Source: Salinimicrobium sp035607535 | GTDB taxonomy: Bacteria > Bacteroidota > Bacteroidia > Flavobacteriales > Flavobacteriaceae | DNA: 64,000 nucleotides | Reading direction: 5' to 3' | Assembly (NCBI RefSeq): GCF_035607535.1 | Contig: NZ_JAYDZX010000017.1 | Span: 310,001 to 374,000, forward strand | Shown here: positions 53,450 through 61,620 of the stretch, piece after piece | Layout: every line of letters starts with the position of its first letter | Numbering within the stretch: the stretch's first letter is position 1 | Position numbers and translations under genes: made by a program | Notes under the pieces: model-generated | Told to the model about the DNA's origin: nothing | The model's database searches: none | What the model saw: only the letters and a program-made list of their open reading frames with translations

Positions 53450-53667
53450 TTTTTTAATCTTACAGGTTAGTCTCTTTAAGGTAAGAAGAAGTAGGTACTT
53501 TTCCTGCTAATGCCCTGTTAAAACAGGTGCCTGAAAGAGCCATTTTTGATCCACTTTATTTCTGAAGTCATAGCGGGAAAAGAGGTTCCTGAAGGTTGGA
53601 AATTGAAACAATATCCTGTCAAAAATGACTTTTCCTCGGAAGATTTCTACAGGAGTATTATTTAAAT

Positions 53668-54186
53668 TTACCTGTAAGGAGTAGTGCCTTTTACCTGATG
53701 TGGGTTCGGCACCTTCCGCCGAAGGATCAGTGCTGTAATGGCTGCCGTTATTAATCCTGTTATTGCAGCCCAGACCATGCTCTGGATGATGTAATTTTTC
53801 GAGCTGAAATAAGTTTCAGCCTCCTCCCGGCTCATTTCTCCGGCTTCTATGGAATATTCGGTAATGTTCCTGAAGTAATCGGGGGTTACTAACTCGCTGA
53901 TGAGCAATTGTACAAAAGGGGAAAGAATTACAATTCCCAAAGTAAGAATAGCACCCGACTTAAAGCCTTCCTGCCAGCTCATAAAGCCATTATGGAAATT
54001 CTTCCTCCTGTCATAAAGTGCCAAGAGGTAGATGCCAATTGCGACTATTGCAAAAAAGCTGCTGTAGAACGCATGATCTGCTATGAACTCATCATGTAAC
54101 CCAAATAGTTTCTCTCCTATCATCCAGAGGATCATAGCAACAGAAAATATAATGGCCCATTTGATCTCAATGCGATACTTGCTCAT
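53668..54186 (-). CDS. DUF4199 membrane protein
   Basis: A 172-residue protein with four membrane segments (for example EIKWAIIFSVAMILWMIGEKLFG start, FFAIVAIGIYLLALYDRRKN). The Y-D-R-R-K-N-x-x-N-G-x-M-S-W-x-E-G-x-K-S-G region (GFMSWQEGFKSGAILTLG) and the short loop YFRNITEYSIEAGEMSREEAE are DUF4199 hallmarks. Function is unknown. It is monocistronic; its own terminator was not seen. Confidence 0.88.
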   Translation of the reverse strand: MSKYRIEIKWAIIFSVAMILWMIGEKLFGLHDEFIADHAFYSSFFAIVAIGIYLLALYDRRKNFHNGFMSWQEGFKSGAILTLGIVILSPFVQLLISELVTPDYFRNITEYSIEAGEMSREEAETYFSSKNYIIQSMVWAAITGLITAAITALILRRKVPNPHQVKGTTPYR

Positions 54187-54293
54187 GTCGTGAAGGTTAG
54201 TTTTTTAAAAATACGAAAAAAAGCAACTGTTAAATAAACTGAAGAATAAAAGAATTCGCAGGCTTGCCTCAAACTGAATTTGTTTCAGGTGTT

Positions 54294-54613
54294 GAGATGC
54301 TGAAATAAATTCAGCATGACGCGGGTAGGGATTCATCAACCTGGACTTGTTTTGAGATGTACTTTAACCTGATTAATTGAAGAGATGCTGAAATTAATTC
54401 AGCATGACGGGACCTCTAAAAAGGATGCTGAAATGAATTCAGCATGACGCGGGTAGGGATTCATCAACCTGAACTTGTTTTGAGATATACTCTAACCTGA
54501 TTAATTGAAGAGATGCTATAAATAATTCAGCATGATGGGATTTCTAAAAAAGGATGCTGAAATGAATTCAGCATGACGAGAATTCCGAACGTCAACCTGA
54601 ACTTGTTTCAGGT
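54294..54613. repeat. gatgctgaaat/attcagcatgacg palindromes in a ~128-bp super-repeat
   Basis: Two long units (about 54297-54424 and 54425-54551), each with gatgctgaaat...attcagcatgacgcgggtag, then caacctggacttgttttgag, a degraded arm, cctgattaattgaagagatg, followed by a further partial. The core palindrome is the one found at 17008. The stretch lies between the DUF4199 and secA genes. Confidence 0.8.
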
Positions 54614-54650
54614 TCTAATAAGGTCCTGCCGAGATACATCATCAAAAAAT

Positions 54651-54688
54651 AAAAGGTCTGAAAGACAATTTTATCTTTCAGACCTTTT
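54651..54688 (-). terminator. Intrinsic terminator after secA
   Basis: AAAAGGTCTGAAAGA and TCTTTCAGACCTTTT are perfect arms around an 8-base loop; T-rich on both outer sides. It lies 85 nt after the secA stop, with the 54695 repeat between. Confidence 0.85.
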
Positions 54689-54694
54689 CATTTT

Positions 54695-54766
54695 ACTGAC
54701 CACTGACCACTGACCACTGACCACTGACCACTGACCACTGATCGCCGACCACTGATCACCGACCAC
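54695..54766. repeat. ccactga heptamer array
   Basis: gaccact repeated six times without interruption (54698-54740) and then in degenerate form (gatcgccgaccactgatcac) up to 54766, six bases from the secA stop. Same family as 16849 and 60153. Confidence 0.85.
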
Positions 54767-54772
54767 TAAAAA

Positions 54773-57700
54773 CTATTCATCAACCAGCACCCAATCACCT
54801 TTGTCAAGTAACGGAATGGCTTGTTTGAACTTCATGCTCTTATTCTCCCCGGTCATTACATTCTTGATCGTCACTTTATCATTACGGCCGATCTTAGGAC
54901 GCTCCCTGGTGATGGTTTCGGTTACCTGAGGACGACGCTGCTGAGTTTGCCCTGCGGCCCTGCTTTGTGCAGCTCTTTCGTCCATGTTAGGGATCTCCTC
55001 TTTCGAAGTTTCAATGTTCTCTTTTTTCCTAGTCTGCCTTGCCTCACGGATCTGTGCCGGATTTGGTGCCGGAAGTTCCCCTTTGAAAAGGAAGGAAATA
55101 ACATCCTTGTTTACCTGGTCAAGCATCACCTTGAACAATTCAAAAGCCTCGAATTTGTAGATCAATAAAGGATCTTTCTGCTCGTGTACGGCCAGCTGAA
55201 CGCTCTGCTTTAATTCGTCCATCTTTCTGAGGTGCGTCTTCCAGGCATCATCAATAATGGCCAAACTGATGTTCTTTTCGAAATCGGATATCAGTTGTTT
55301 TCCTTCAGTTTCATAAGCTTTCTCCAGGTTTGTTACCACCTGTAGAGTCTTTACTCCGTCGGTAAACGGTACCGCGATCCTTTCAAAGCTATTGCCTTTA
55401 TCTTCCCAAACCTGTTTGATCACAGGATAGGCAGCTTCGGCATTGCTCTTCATTTTTGCACGATAATGCTCATAAGCAGCTTTATAGATCACCTGTGCGA
55501 TCTTCTGAAAATCCATTTTGTCGAATTCCTCTTCAGTAATAGGAGAGCTCATCGAGAAATAACGGATCAACTCGAACTCAAAGTTCTTGAAGTCATTCGC
55601 CATTTTATTAGTTTCGGCAATGCTTTCCGAAGTATCATAGATCATGTTGGCGATATCCACGCGCAGACGATCTCCAAATAGGGCATGATAACGGCGCTTG
55701 TAAACCACCTCCCGTTGGGCGTTCATTACATCATCATATTCCAATAGTCGCTTACGAACCCCGAAGTTGTTCTCCTCAACTTTTTTCTGAGCCCGCTCAA
55801 TGGATTTGGAGATCATGGAGTGTTGAATAACCTCTCCCTCTTCCAGACCCATGCGGTCCATAAGTTTCGCAATTTTTTCTGAACCGAAAAGCCGCATCAG
55901 GTTATCTTCAAGAGATACGTAGAACTGCGAACTTCCGGGATCTCCCTGTCGACCGGCACGTCCCCGAAGCTGCCTGTCGACACGTCGTGAATCGTGACGC
56001 TCTGTACCTACGATGGCAAGACCGCCCGCTTCTTTAACTTCCTTCGAAAGCTTGATATCTGTACCACGACCGGCCATGTTGGTGGCAATCGTCACCACGC
56101 CACTGTTACCTGCTTCGGCAACAATATCGGCCTCTTTCTTGTGCAGCTTTGCGTTGAGAACGTTGTGAGGTACATTCCGCAGCTTAAGCATACGACTGAG
56201 CAACTCTGAAATCTCTACGGAAGTTGTACCGATAAGCACCGGCCTTCCGGCTCTGGAAAGTTCGGTCACATGCTCAATGACGGCATTGTATTTCTCACGC
56301 TTGGTCTTGTAGACCAGGTCTTCTTTATCTTTTCTGGCAATCGGGCGATTCGTCGGAATCTCTACCACATCAAGTTTATAGATCTCCCAGAATTCTCCGG
56401 CTTCGGTCACAGCAGTACCTGTCATACCCGAAAGTTTGCTGTACATCCTGAAGTAATTCTGAAGCGTTACCGTAGCAAAGGTTTGGGTAGCATCTTCGAT
56501 CTTCACATTTTCCTTAGCCTCAATCGCCTGGTGGAGTCCGTCGCTGTAACGACGACCTTCCATGATACGTCCCGTTTGCTCATCAACGATCTTCACCTTG
56601 TTATCCATCACCACATATTCGGTGTCTTTTTCGAACAGCGTATAAGCTTTCAATAGCTGACGCATGGTGTGGATACGCTCACTCTTCACGCTATAGTCAC
56701 GGAAAAGCTCTTCTTTCTTTTCAGCTTCTTCTTCCTTGGAAAGACCTTCTTTTTCGATCTTGGCGATCTCCATTCCGATTTCGGGCATCACGAAGAAATC
56801 GGGATCATCTTTTCCTGAAAGAAATTCGATTCCTTTATCGGTAAGATCGATCTGGTTGTTCTTTTCCTCGATCACGAAATACAACTCGGCATCAACCGTA
56901 GGCATTTCCCGGTTGTTATCGGCCATGTACTTGTTCTCGGTCTTTTGAAGTAAGGTCTTGATCCCTTCTTCACTCAAATATTTAATAAGAGCTTTATTCT
57001 TCGGAAGTCCGCGGTAAACGCGCAGCAATTGCAAGCCGCCTTCTTCAGTATTACCGGCAGCTATAAGTTTTTTAGCTTCAGCAAGAACTCCGGTAAGATA
57101 TTTTCTCTGTACGTCAACAATATTGGCAATTGCAGGTTTCAGTTGATCAAATTCATGTACATCTCCCTTCGGAATAGGACCCGAAATGATCAAAGGCGTC
57201 CTTGCATCATCGATTAGCACGGAATCCACCTCATCCACAATGGCGTAGTTATGTGGACGCTGCACAAGATCATCGGGGGAATGCGACATGTTATCCCGCA
57301 GATAATCAAATCCGAATTCATTATTGGTTCCGTAGGTAATATCGGCATTATAAGCCTTTCTACGCGCCGCAGAGTTCGGTCTGTGGTAATCAATACAATC
57401 CACGCTTAATCCATGGAACTGAAACAATGGAGCCATCCATGCGCTGTCACGTTTGGCCAGGTAATCATTCACTGTAACCAGGTGGACCCCATTTCCGGTA
57501 AGAGCGTTGAGATACATAGGAAGCGTCGCTACAAGCGTTTTACCTTCCCCTGTCTGCATCTCTGCAATTTTCCCCTGGTGCATGGCAACTCCACCAATAA
57601 GCTGTACATCGTAGTGCACCATATCCCAGGTCACAGGCTTTCCTGCAGCATCCCAGGAGTTCTTCCAGATGGCGTGATCGCCATCCAGAGTCACATAATC

Positions 57701-58132
57701 TTTTTCGGCAGATAGCTCACGATCGTAGGCCGAAGCCGTTACTTTTAGTTCAGTATTTTCTTTGAATCGCTTGGCTGTTTCCTTAACAGTCGCAAATGCT
57801 TCCGGCAGGATCTCATTTAAAACACTTTCAGAAATTTCGTAGGACTTTTCTTTTAAAGCGTCTATTTCGGCGTAGATATCTTCTTTTCGGGTAATGTCTT
57901 CAAAGGCATCGGCTTCAGCATTCAAGGTCTCCATCTGCTCATTCACTTCCTTAATGGCCTCCTGTATTCTGGTCTTAAAAGAAAGGGTCTTCGCTCTCAG
58001 CTCGTCAAGAGAAAGAGCTTCAAATTCTTTTTCGAGAGCGAGGATCTTGTTGACAATAGGCTGAATTTCCTTGATGTCTTTTTTAGACTTGTCGCCGACA
58101 AAAACTTTCAATACGGTATCTAAAAAACTCAT
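54773..58132 (-). CDS. secA: Preprotein translocase ATPase SecA, long Bacteroidota form
   Basis: A 1119-residue DEAD-type motor. Walker A is MQTGEGKTLVATLPMYLN (about 192-200); ATPase and preprotein-binding domains have YGTNNEFGFDYLRDNM, YAIVDEVDSVLIDDARTPLIISG and the second RecA lobe VTIATNMAGRGTDIKL with GRAGRQGDPGSSQFYVSLED. Residues about 50-105 are an extra N-terminal coiled coil, and the C terminus ends KQAIPLLDKGDWVLVDE with no zinc-binding Cys motif. Both are features of the phylum. It drives Sec-dependent export. Promoter at 58157-58164, terminator at 54651. Confidence 0.96.
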   Translation of the reverse strand: MSFLDTVLKVFVGDKSKKDIKEIQPIVNKILALEKEFEALSLDELRAKTLSFKTRIQEAIKEVNEQMETLNAEADAFEDITRKEDIYAEIDALKEKSYEISESVLNEILPEAFATVKETAKRFKENTELKVTASAYDRELSAEKDYVTLDGDHAIWKNSWDAAGKPVTWDMVHYDVQLIGGVAMHQGKIAEMQTGEGKTLVATLPMYLNALTGNGVHLVTVNDYLAKRDSAWMAPLFQFHGLSVDCIDYHRPNSAARRKAYNADITYGTNNEFGFDYLRDNMSHSPDDLVQRPHNYAIVDEVDSVLIDDARTPLIISGPIPKGDVHEFDQLKPAIANIVDVQRKYLTGVLAEAKKLIAAGNTEEGGLQLLRVYRGLPKNKALIKYLSEEGIKTLLQKTENKYMADNNREMPTVDAELYFVIEEKNNQIDLTDKGIEFLSGKDDPDFFVMPEIGMEIAKIEKEGLSKEEEAEKKEELFRDYSVKSERIHTMRQLLKAYTLFEKDTEYVVMDNKVKIVDEQTGRIMEGRRYSDGLHQAIEAKENVKIEDATQTFATVTLQNYFRMYSKLSGMTGTAVTEAGEFWEIYKLDVVEIPTNRPIARKDKEDLVYKTKREKYNAVIEHVTELSRAGRPVLIGTTSVEISELLSRMLKLRNVPHNVLNAKLHKKEADIVAEAGNSGVVTIATNMAGRGTDIKLSKEVKEAGGLAIVGTERHDSRRVDRQLRGRAGRQGDPGSSQFYVSLEDNLMRLFGSEKIAKLMDRMGLEEGEVIQHSMISKSIERAQKKVEENNFGVRKRLLEYDDVMNAQREVVYKRRYHALFGDRLRVDIANMIYDTSESIAETNKMANDFKNFEFELIRYFSMSSPITEEEFDKMDFQKIAQVIYKAAYEHYRAKMKSNAEAAYPVIKQVWEDKGNSFERIAVPFTDGVKTLQVVTNLEKAYETEGKQLISDFEKNISLAIIDDAWKTHLRKMDELKQSVQLAVHEQKDPLLIYKFEAFELFKVMLDQVNKDVISFLFKGELPAPNPAQIREARQTRKKENIETSKEEIPNMDERAAQSRAAGQTQQRRPQVTETITRERPKIGRNDKVTIKNVMTGENKSMKFKQAIPLLDKGDWVLVDE

Positions 58133-58156
58133 ATGTTTTTGTGGATTTTAATATGT

Positions 58157-58164
58157 CAAAGTTA
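58157..58164 (-). promoter_or_regulatory. -7 promoter element of secA
   Basis: TAACTTTG on the minus strand matches TAnnTTTG, 25 nt upstream of the secA ATG. The TTTG at 58181-58184 lies 16 bp upstream, shorter than the usual 19 bp, and overlaps the DUF2795 terminator. Confidence 0.55.
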
Positions 58165-58167
58165 AGC

Positions 58168-58198
58168 AAAAAAAAAGCCTCAAATCTGAGACTTTTTT
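58168..58198 (-). terminator. Terminator of the DUF2795 gene
   Basis: On the minus strand AAAAAAGTCTCA / TGAGGCTTTTTTT flanks a short loop and runs into a long T stretch, 22 nt after the stop. It overlaps the upstream part of the secA promoter. Confidence 0.75.
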
Positions 58199-58219
58199 CT
58201 GCGTTATTGTGGTGTGCGT

Positions 58220-58441
58220 TTAATATTCATCTTCATTCCAGAGGTAGTCCTCATCTGTAGGGTAATCGGGCCAGATCTCCTCTATTGAATCATAGGAATC
58301 TCCTTCATCCTCAATTGCCTGCAGGTTTTCAACAACCTCCAGGGGAGCACCCGTCCTGATGGCGTAATCAATTAACTCATCTTTTGTGGCGGGCCATGGC
58401 GCATCACTTAAATAGGATGCTAATTCTAATGTCCAATACAT
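58220..58441 (-). CDS. DUF2795 domain protein
   Basis: A 73-residue acidic protein: MYWTLELASYLSDAPWPATKDELIDYAIRTGAP, quoted in parts as ELASYLSDAPWPATKDELI and AIRTGAPLEVVENLQAI, then a Glu/Asp-rich tail (DEDYLWNEDEY). DUF2795 proteins are universal and highly conserved in Bacteroidota, but their role is unknown. It has its own textbook promoter and terminator directly upstream of secA. Confidence 0.93.
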   Translation of the reverse strand: MYWTLELASYLSDAPWPATKDELIDYAIRTGAPLEVVENLQAIEDEGDSYDSIEEIWPDYPTDEDYLWNEDEY

Positions 58442-58464
58442 CGGTTAATCGGTTTAAATTTTTG

Positions 58465-58494
58465 CAAAAATAATTTTTTTGACGAGATAGTCAA
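58465..58494 (-). promoter_or_regulatory. Promoter of the DUF2795 gene, perfect TTG-N19-TAnnTTTG
   Basis: On the minus strand TTG (58492-58494) is followed by exactly 19 bases and then TATTTTTG (58465-58472). This equals the Bacteroidota sigma-A consensus and is the best promoter in the window. The ATG is 24 nt downstream. Confidence 0.8.
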
Positions 58495-58594
58495 GAAAAA
58501 AATCATGTTTTTATCATTAATTTAAAGAACGTTTTTCTTACACATAAATCCCTTAAAAATAAAGGTCTTAGGTAGAATGGCAGTCAAAATTTTT

Positions 58595-59170
58595 TCAGGA
58601 ATCCTTTTGCGGGATCCACTTGATTTCTTTTGCCTGTAGGTCATGAGTCAACTTTCGTGCCAGCACAAAAAGGTAGTCACTTAGGCGGTTGAGGTACTGC
58701 AAAACCTGTTCTTCAAAAGGTTCAATTTCGTAAAGGGCCGTAGCCAAGCGCTCGGCGCGACGGCATACACAGCGTGCGACGTGACAAACTGACACCGCTT
58801 GATGCCCTCCGGGAAGCACAAAGTGAGTCATTGGCGGCAGACTTTCATTCATCTTGTCCATTTCCTGTTCTAAAAGTTCAATGTCCTCTTTGGAGATCTG
58901 CGGAATATCAAGCCGTTTTTTACCACTTTTAAGAACAGCTTTTTCGGGATCTGTGGCTAAAGTAGAGCCTATGGTAAAAAGCCGGTCCTGGATCCTGATG
59001 ATCGTGTTGTACGTGTGCTCATCCACTTTCTGGTCTCTTAATAAACCGAGATTGGAATTGAGCTCGTCAACTGTGCCGTAACTTTCAATGCGTATATGGT
59101 GTTTCGGGACTCTGGTGCCGCCAAAAAGGGCAGTAGTGCCTTTGTCTCCGGTCCTGGTGTAAATTTTCAT
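58595..59170 (-). CDS. Cob(I)yrinic acid a,c-diamide adenosyltransferase, PduO type
   Basis: A 191-residue trimeric helical enzyme. YTRTGDKGTTALFGG is the ATP-binding N terminus, with RIESYGTVDELNSNLGLLR, IQDRLFTIGSTLATDP, FVLPGGHQAVSVCHVARCVCRRAER (quoted in part: VLPGGH, CHVARCVCRRAER with catalytic Arg) and YLNRLSDYLFVLAR. It transfers adenosyl from ATP to cob(I)alamin, giving coenzyme B12. No other cobalamin gene is nearby. Confidence 0.95.
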   Translation of the reverse strand: MKIYTRTGDKGTTALFGGTRVPKHHIRIESYGTVDELNSNLGLLRDQKVDEHTYNTIIRIQDRLFTIGSTLATDPEKAVLKSGKKRLDIPQISKEDIELLEQEMDKMNESLPPMTHFVLPGGHQAVSVCHVARCVCRRAERLATALYEIEPFEEQVLQYLNRLSDYLFVLARKLTHDLQAKEIKWIPQKDS

Positions 59171-59280
59171 TGCTTGTTTTTTTATCTCCTTTTCAGAAAG
59201 CTGCCTAAAATAGGAAAAATCCGGCGTTTTGAATAATGATTAACAGCTGAAAAGGTTGCAGGTTTCAAGTTGGAGGTTAT

Positions 59281-59350
59281 CCGGGTTGGGCGTTGCGAGT
59301 TACGGGTTTGACAAATCTGTTGCCCGTTGCTGGTTGCCTGTTGCCAGATT
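59281..59350. repeat. gttgcgggttgcc word repeats
   Basis: gttgggcgttgcgagttacg and ttgcccgttgctggttgcct, gttgcc; complement of the 14341 family. A further related block (tgcaggttgtgaac...caggttgtag) is at 59448-59482. No gene is seen between 59171 and 59608. Confidence 0.7.
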
Positions 59351-59608
59351 TGCCAAAGTTTTAAGGGTTCTCACAAAACAGTAAACTTTTTCCAGAAAGT
59401 GTTGTAGAAATGAACTTTGGTAAATCGGCTTGTAGCGAGTTGAGGACTGCAGGTTGTGAACTTTAAAGATTTCAGGTTGTAGAGTTTTATCTTGTGGAGA
59501 TGTTTTAAGTATAAAACAAGGGGTGCCAAAAAGGTTATTTTTGGGAAGTGTTCTTCAGAATGTTCTTAAAAGTATTTGTAGAAAGCCAAATGGTCTCAAG
59601 AAAATATG

Positions 59609-59803
59609 TCACTCAAAATTAACTTCAGGAGTTCTGTTCTTGTGCTTTCTGCTAAATTTTCCGCGGATCTTATCACTTAAAGAACGACGCCATTCCAGCT
59701 CTTTCTTTCTCCTTTTTATGCTTCGCAGCCAATAGAAAAAAGATACACCCACACAGAAAAGTGCCAGGTATAAAAAGATCTCATTTGTCAAAAACTCCAT
59801 CAT
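59609..59803 (-). CDS. Small single-pass membrane protein with basic tail
   Basis: A 64-residue protein: one N-terminal membrane helix (IFLYLALFCVGVSFFYWL, residues 9-26), then a Lys/Arg-rich cytoplasmic tail (RSIKRRKKELEWRRSLSDK, FSRKHKNR). The alternative start is at the second Met (59800). I do not recognise a family. It lies 80 nt downstream of a similarly built gene (59884-60048) on the same strand. Confidence 0.6.
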   Translation of the reverse strand: MMEFLTNEIFLYLALFCVGVSFFYWLRSIKRRKKELEWRRSLSDKIRGKFSRKHKNRTPEVNFE

Positions 59804-59883
59804 GGTGCTAGGAATTAGATGAAGTTAATTTAGCGAAAATAACTGGAAACCCGAAAGTTAGACTGTGTTAAAAACAGGATAAA

Positions 59884-60048
59884 TTATTGTCTGTTCTTTC
59901 TTTTTCTTTCGTTGTAGCGATTCCTGAAGCTCCTGTTCTTCTTATTCTCCCGGTTCTTTTTGGACTGATTTCTATTCCAAAGAAAAAAGATTAAAAAGAC
60001 CACGATAAGGATGATGTAGAGAAGGGTATCGCTGTCGAGGAAAGACAT
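59884..60048 (-). CDS. Small single-pass membrane protein with basic tail (54 aa)
   Basis: ATG at 60048 opens a 54-codon frame ending TAA at 59884-59886. It reads MSFLDSDTLLYIILIVVFL, then IFFLWNRNQSKKN, followed by a tail in which half the residues are Lys or Arg (NKKNRSFRNRYNERKRKNRQ, quoted in full length of 20). One membrane helix at about residues 8-24 and a positive-inside tail mirror the gene 80 nt downstream. It is too short for common ORF cut-offs. Codon choice looks normal, and no repeat words lie inside. Confidence 0.65.
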   Translation of the reverse strand: MSFLDSDTLLYIILIVVFLIFFLWNRNQSKKNRENKKNRSFRNRYNERKRKNRQ

Positions 60049-60152
60049 TTTCTATTAGTTAGGAGTTTAGAGTTATGAGTTCGGAGTTAAAATGTAAGAA
60101 ATTAACGGACGAACTAAAAAAGAGAAAATTTTAGTGAAGACTCACAATTTTC

Positions 60153-60195
60153 TGTCCACTGATTACTGATTACTGACCACTGATTACTGAGGACT
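60153..60195. repeat. ccactgattactga repeat overlapping the LolD-like stop codon
   Basis: gtccactgattactgattac, tgaccactgattactgagga (plus strand). On the minus strand the gene reads CCT CAG TAA TCAGTGGTC, so its last residue and stop lie in the repeat. A ttaggagtttagagttatg word repeat precedes it at 60058-60085. Confidence 0.75.
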
Positions 60196-60891
60196 GTGCG
60201 ACAGCACTTCCTTCCTTTCATCACTTTCAACCATTCCGTCGCGAAGGCGGATGATGCGATGGGCGTGGCGGGCGATGTCTTCTTCGTGGGTTACGAGGAT
60301 CACAGTATTTCCGGAAGCATGGATTTCGTCAAACAGGTTCATGATCTCTACGGAAGTTTTGGAATCGAGATTTCCGGTCGGCTCATCGGCAAGAATAATG
60401 GAAGGATTGTTTACCAGAGCTCTTCCCACAGCCACTCTTTGACGTTGCCCTCCGGAAAGCTGATTTGGCTTGTGGTCCATCCGGTCTGCCAGCCCGACAT
60501 CGGCAAGCACCTTTTCTGCACGTTCCTTTCTTTGAGATTTGGAGGCCCCGGCATAGATCATGGGTAATGCGACGTTCTCCAGGGCAGTGGTGCGAGGCAG
60601 CAGGTTGAAAGTCTGAAACACAAAACCGATCTCCTTGTTCCTGATCTCTGCCAGTTCATTATCGCTCATCTGGCTAACGTCCTTTCCATTGAGAATATAT
60701 TGACCGGAAGTTGGGGTATCCAGACAGCCAAGGATGTTCATAAGTGTCGATTTTCCGGAACCTGATGGTCCCATAAAAGCGACATATTCTCCTTTTTCAA
60801 TGTCCAGGTCAATCCCTTTTAAAACCTTTACTACTTCCTGTCCCAGGTAAAAGTCCCGGGTAATTTGCCTAATCTTAATTACGCTGCTCAT
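60184..60891 (-). CDS. ABC transporter ATP-binding protein, LolD/MacB type
   Basis: A 235-residue ATPase. Start MSSVIKIRQITRDF; Walker A GPSGSGKSTLMNILGCLDTPTSG, quoted in part as GPSGSGKST; Q loop FVFQTFNLLPRTTALENV, typical of the MacB/LolD branch; signature LSGGQRQRVAVGRALV; Walker B IILADEPTGNLDSKT; His switch LVTHEEDIARHAHR. The longer frame to 60957 is rejected. The membrane partner is not adjacent in the window. The C-terminal Q and stop come from the repeat at 60153-60195. Confidence 0.92.
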   Translation of the reverse strand: MSSVIKIRQITRDFYLGQEVVKVLKGIDLDIEKGEYVAFMGPSGSGKSTLMNILGCLDTPTSGQYILNGKDVSQMSDNELAEIRNKEIGFVFQTFNLLPRTTALENVALPMIYAGASKSQRKERAEKVLADVGLADRMDHKPNQLSGGQRQRVAVGRALVNNPSIILADEPTGNLDSKTSVEIMNLFDEIHASGNTVILVTHEEDIARHAHRIIRLRDGMVESDERKEVLSHSPQ

Positions 60892-61199
60892 ATAACTGTT
60901 GAATTCAGAAGTTAGACGCAAGGTAAGGGAGTTTGTTACAATTTGTTCAATTGTCAATTAGCATTAACCAATTAACAGGATTAAATTGGTGGTGAGGGAG
61001 GAGACAATCCAACCGCGGAAATCTCCTGATGGGGAAGAAAAGCTGAGTATTAATGGGTTTGAAATTTCTCAATCCTTGAAGAGGGAGAGTACCTGTCTGG
61101 CGATAGGTAGGCTTCAGTCGCCGTTCCGGCTCCTTTGCCAGAACGAAAAGAACTGAACTTATACTTTTTACCCCTAAATCCCCTAAAGGGGACTTAAAC

Positions 61200-61262
61200 C
61201 TAGCTCCGGAGGAGCGAAATATTTATAGATGAATTTTGGGACTACCAGGAGCTCCAGCGGAG
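61200..61262. repeat. agctccggaggagcgaaata repeats
   Basis: tagctccggaggagcgaaat, atttatagatgaattttggg, then gagctccagcggagcgg. The two gctcc(g/a)gcggagc palindromes face each other about 45 bp apart, a layout like a REP pair. Upstream at 61172-61196, cccctaaatcccctaaaggg is another word repeat. No gene is seen in 60892-61620. Confidence 0.6.
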
Positions 61263-61415
61263 CGGTATACAATTCTTTTGTTTAAGGAAAGAAGGATGTA
61301 AAGAAATCCTAAAGAGGGAGATTGCTTCGTCGCCTTGTCGGCTTCTCGCAAAGACGTAAAAAAAAAAGCTAATAGGAAAGCTAATGGCCAACGGCTAACA
61401 GCCAACAGTTCATAT

Positions 61416-61606
61416 ATGTCATTCCGACGGCAGGAGGAATCTCTAGTGAAAACGAGAGATTCTTCCCTCCGCAAAAGCTTCGTTCTGAATGATAGAGAAG
61501 AGCTAAAGGCCATGGCCAAAAGCACATATATGTCATTCCGACGGCAGGAGGAATCTCTAATGAATACGAAAGATTATTCGCTTTGCAAAAAGCTGCGCTC
61601 TGAATG
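61416..61606. repeat. Direct repeat of gtcattccgacggcaggagg units
   Basis: Copy 1 is 61416-61492 and copy 2 is 61530-61606: both have tatgtcattccgacggcagg, aggaatctcta and gaaaacgagagattctt or gaatacgaaagattatt, then gcaaaa..ttc/gctctgaatg. Each is preceded by gctaatggccaacggctaac or gctaaaggccatggccaaaa words. The start of the unit matches that of the 27170 array. Confidence 0.75.
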
Positions 61607-61620
61607 TCGCTATAACTCAA

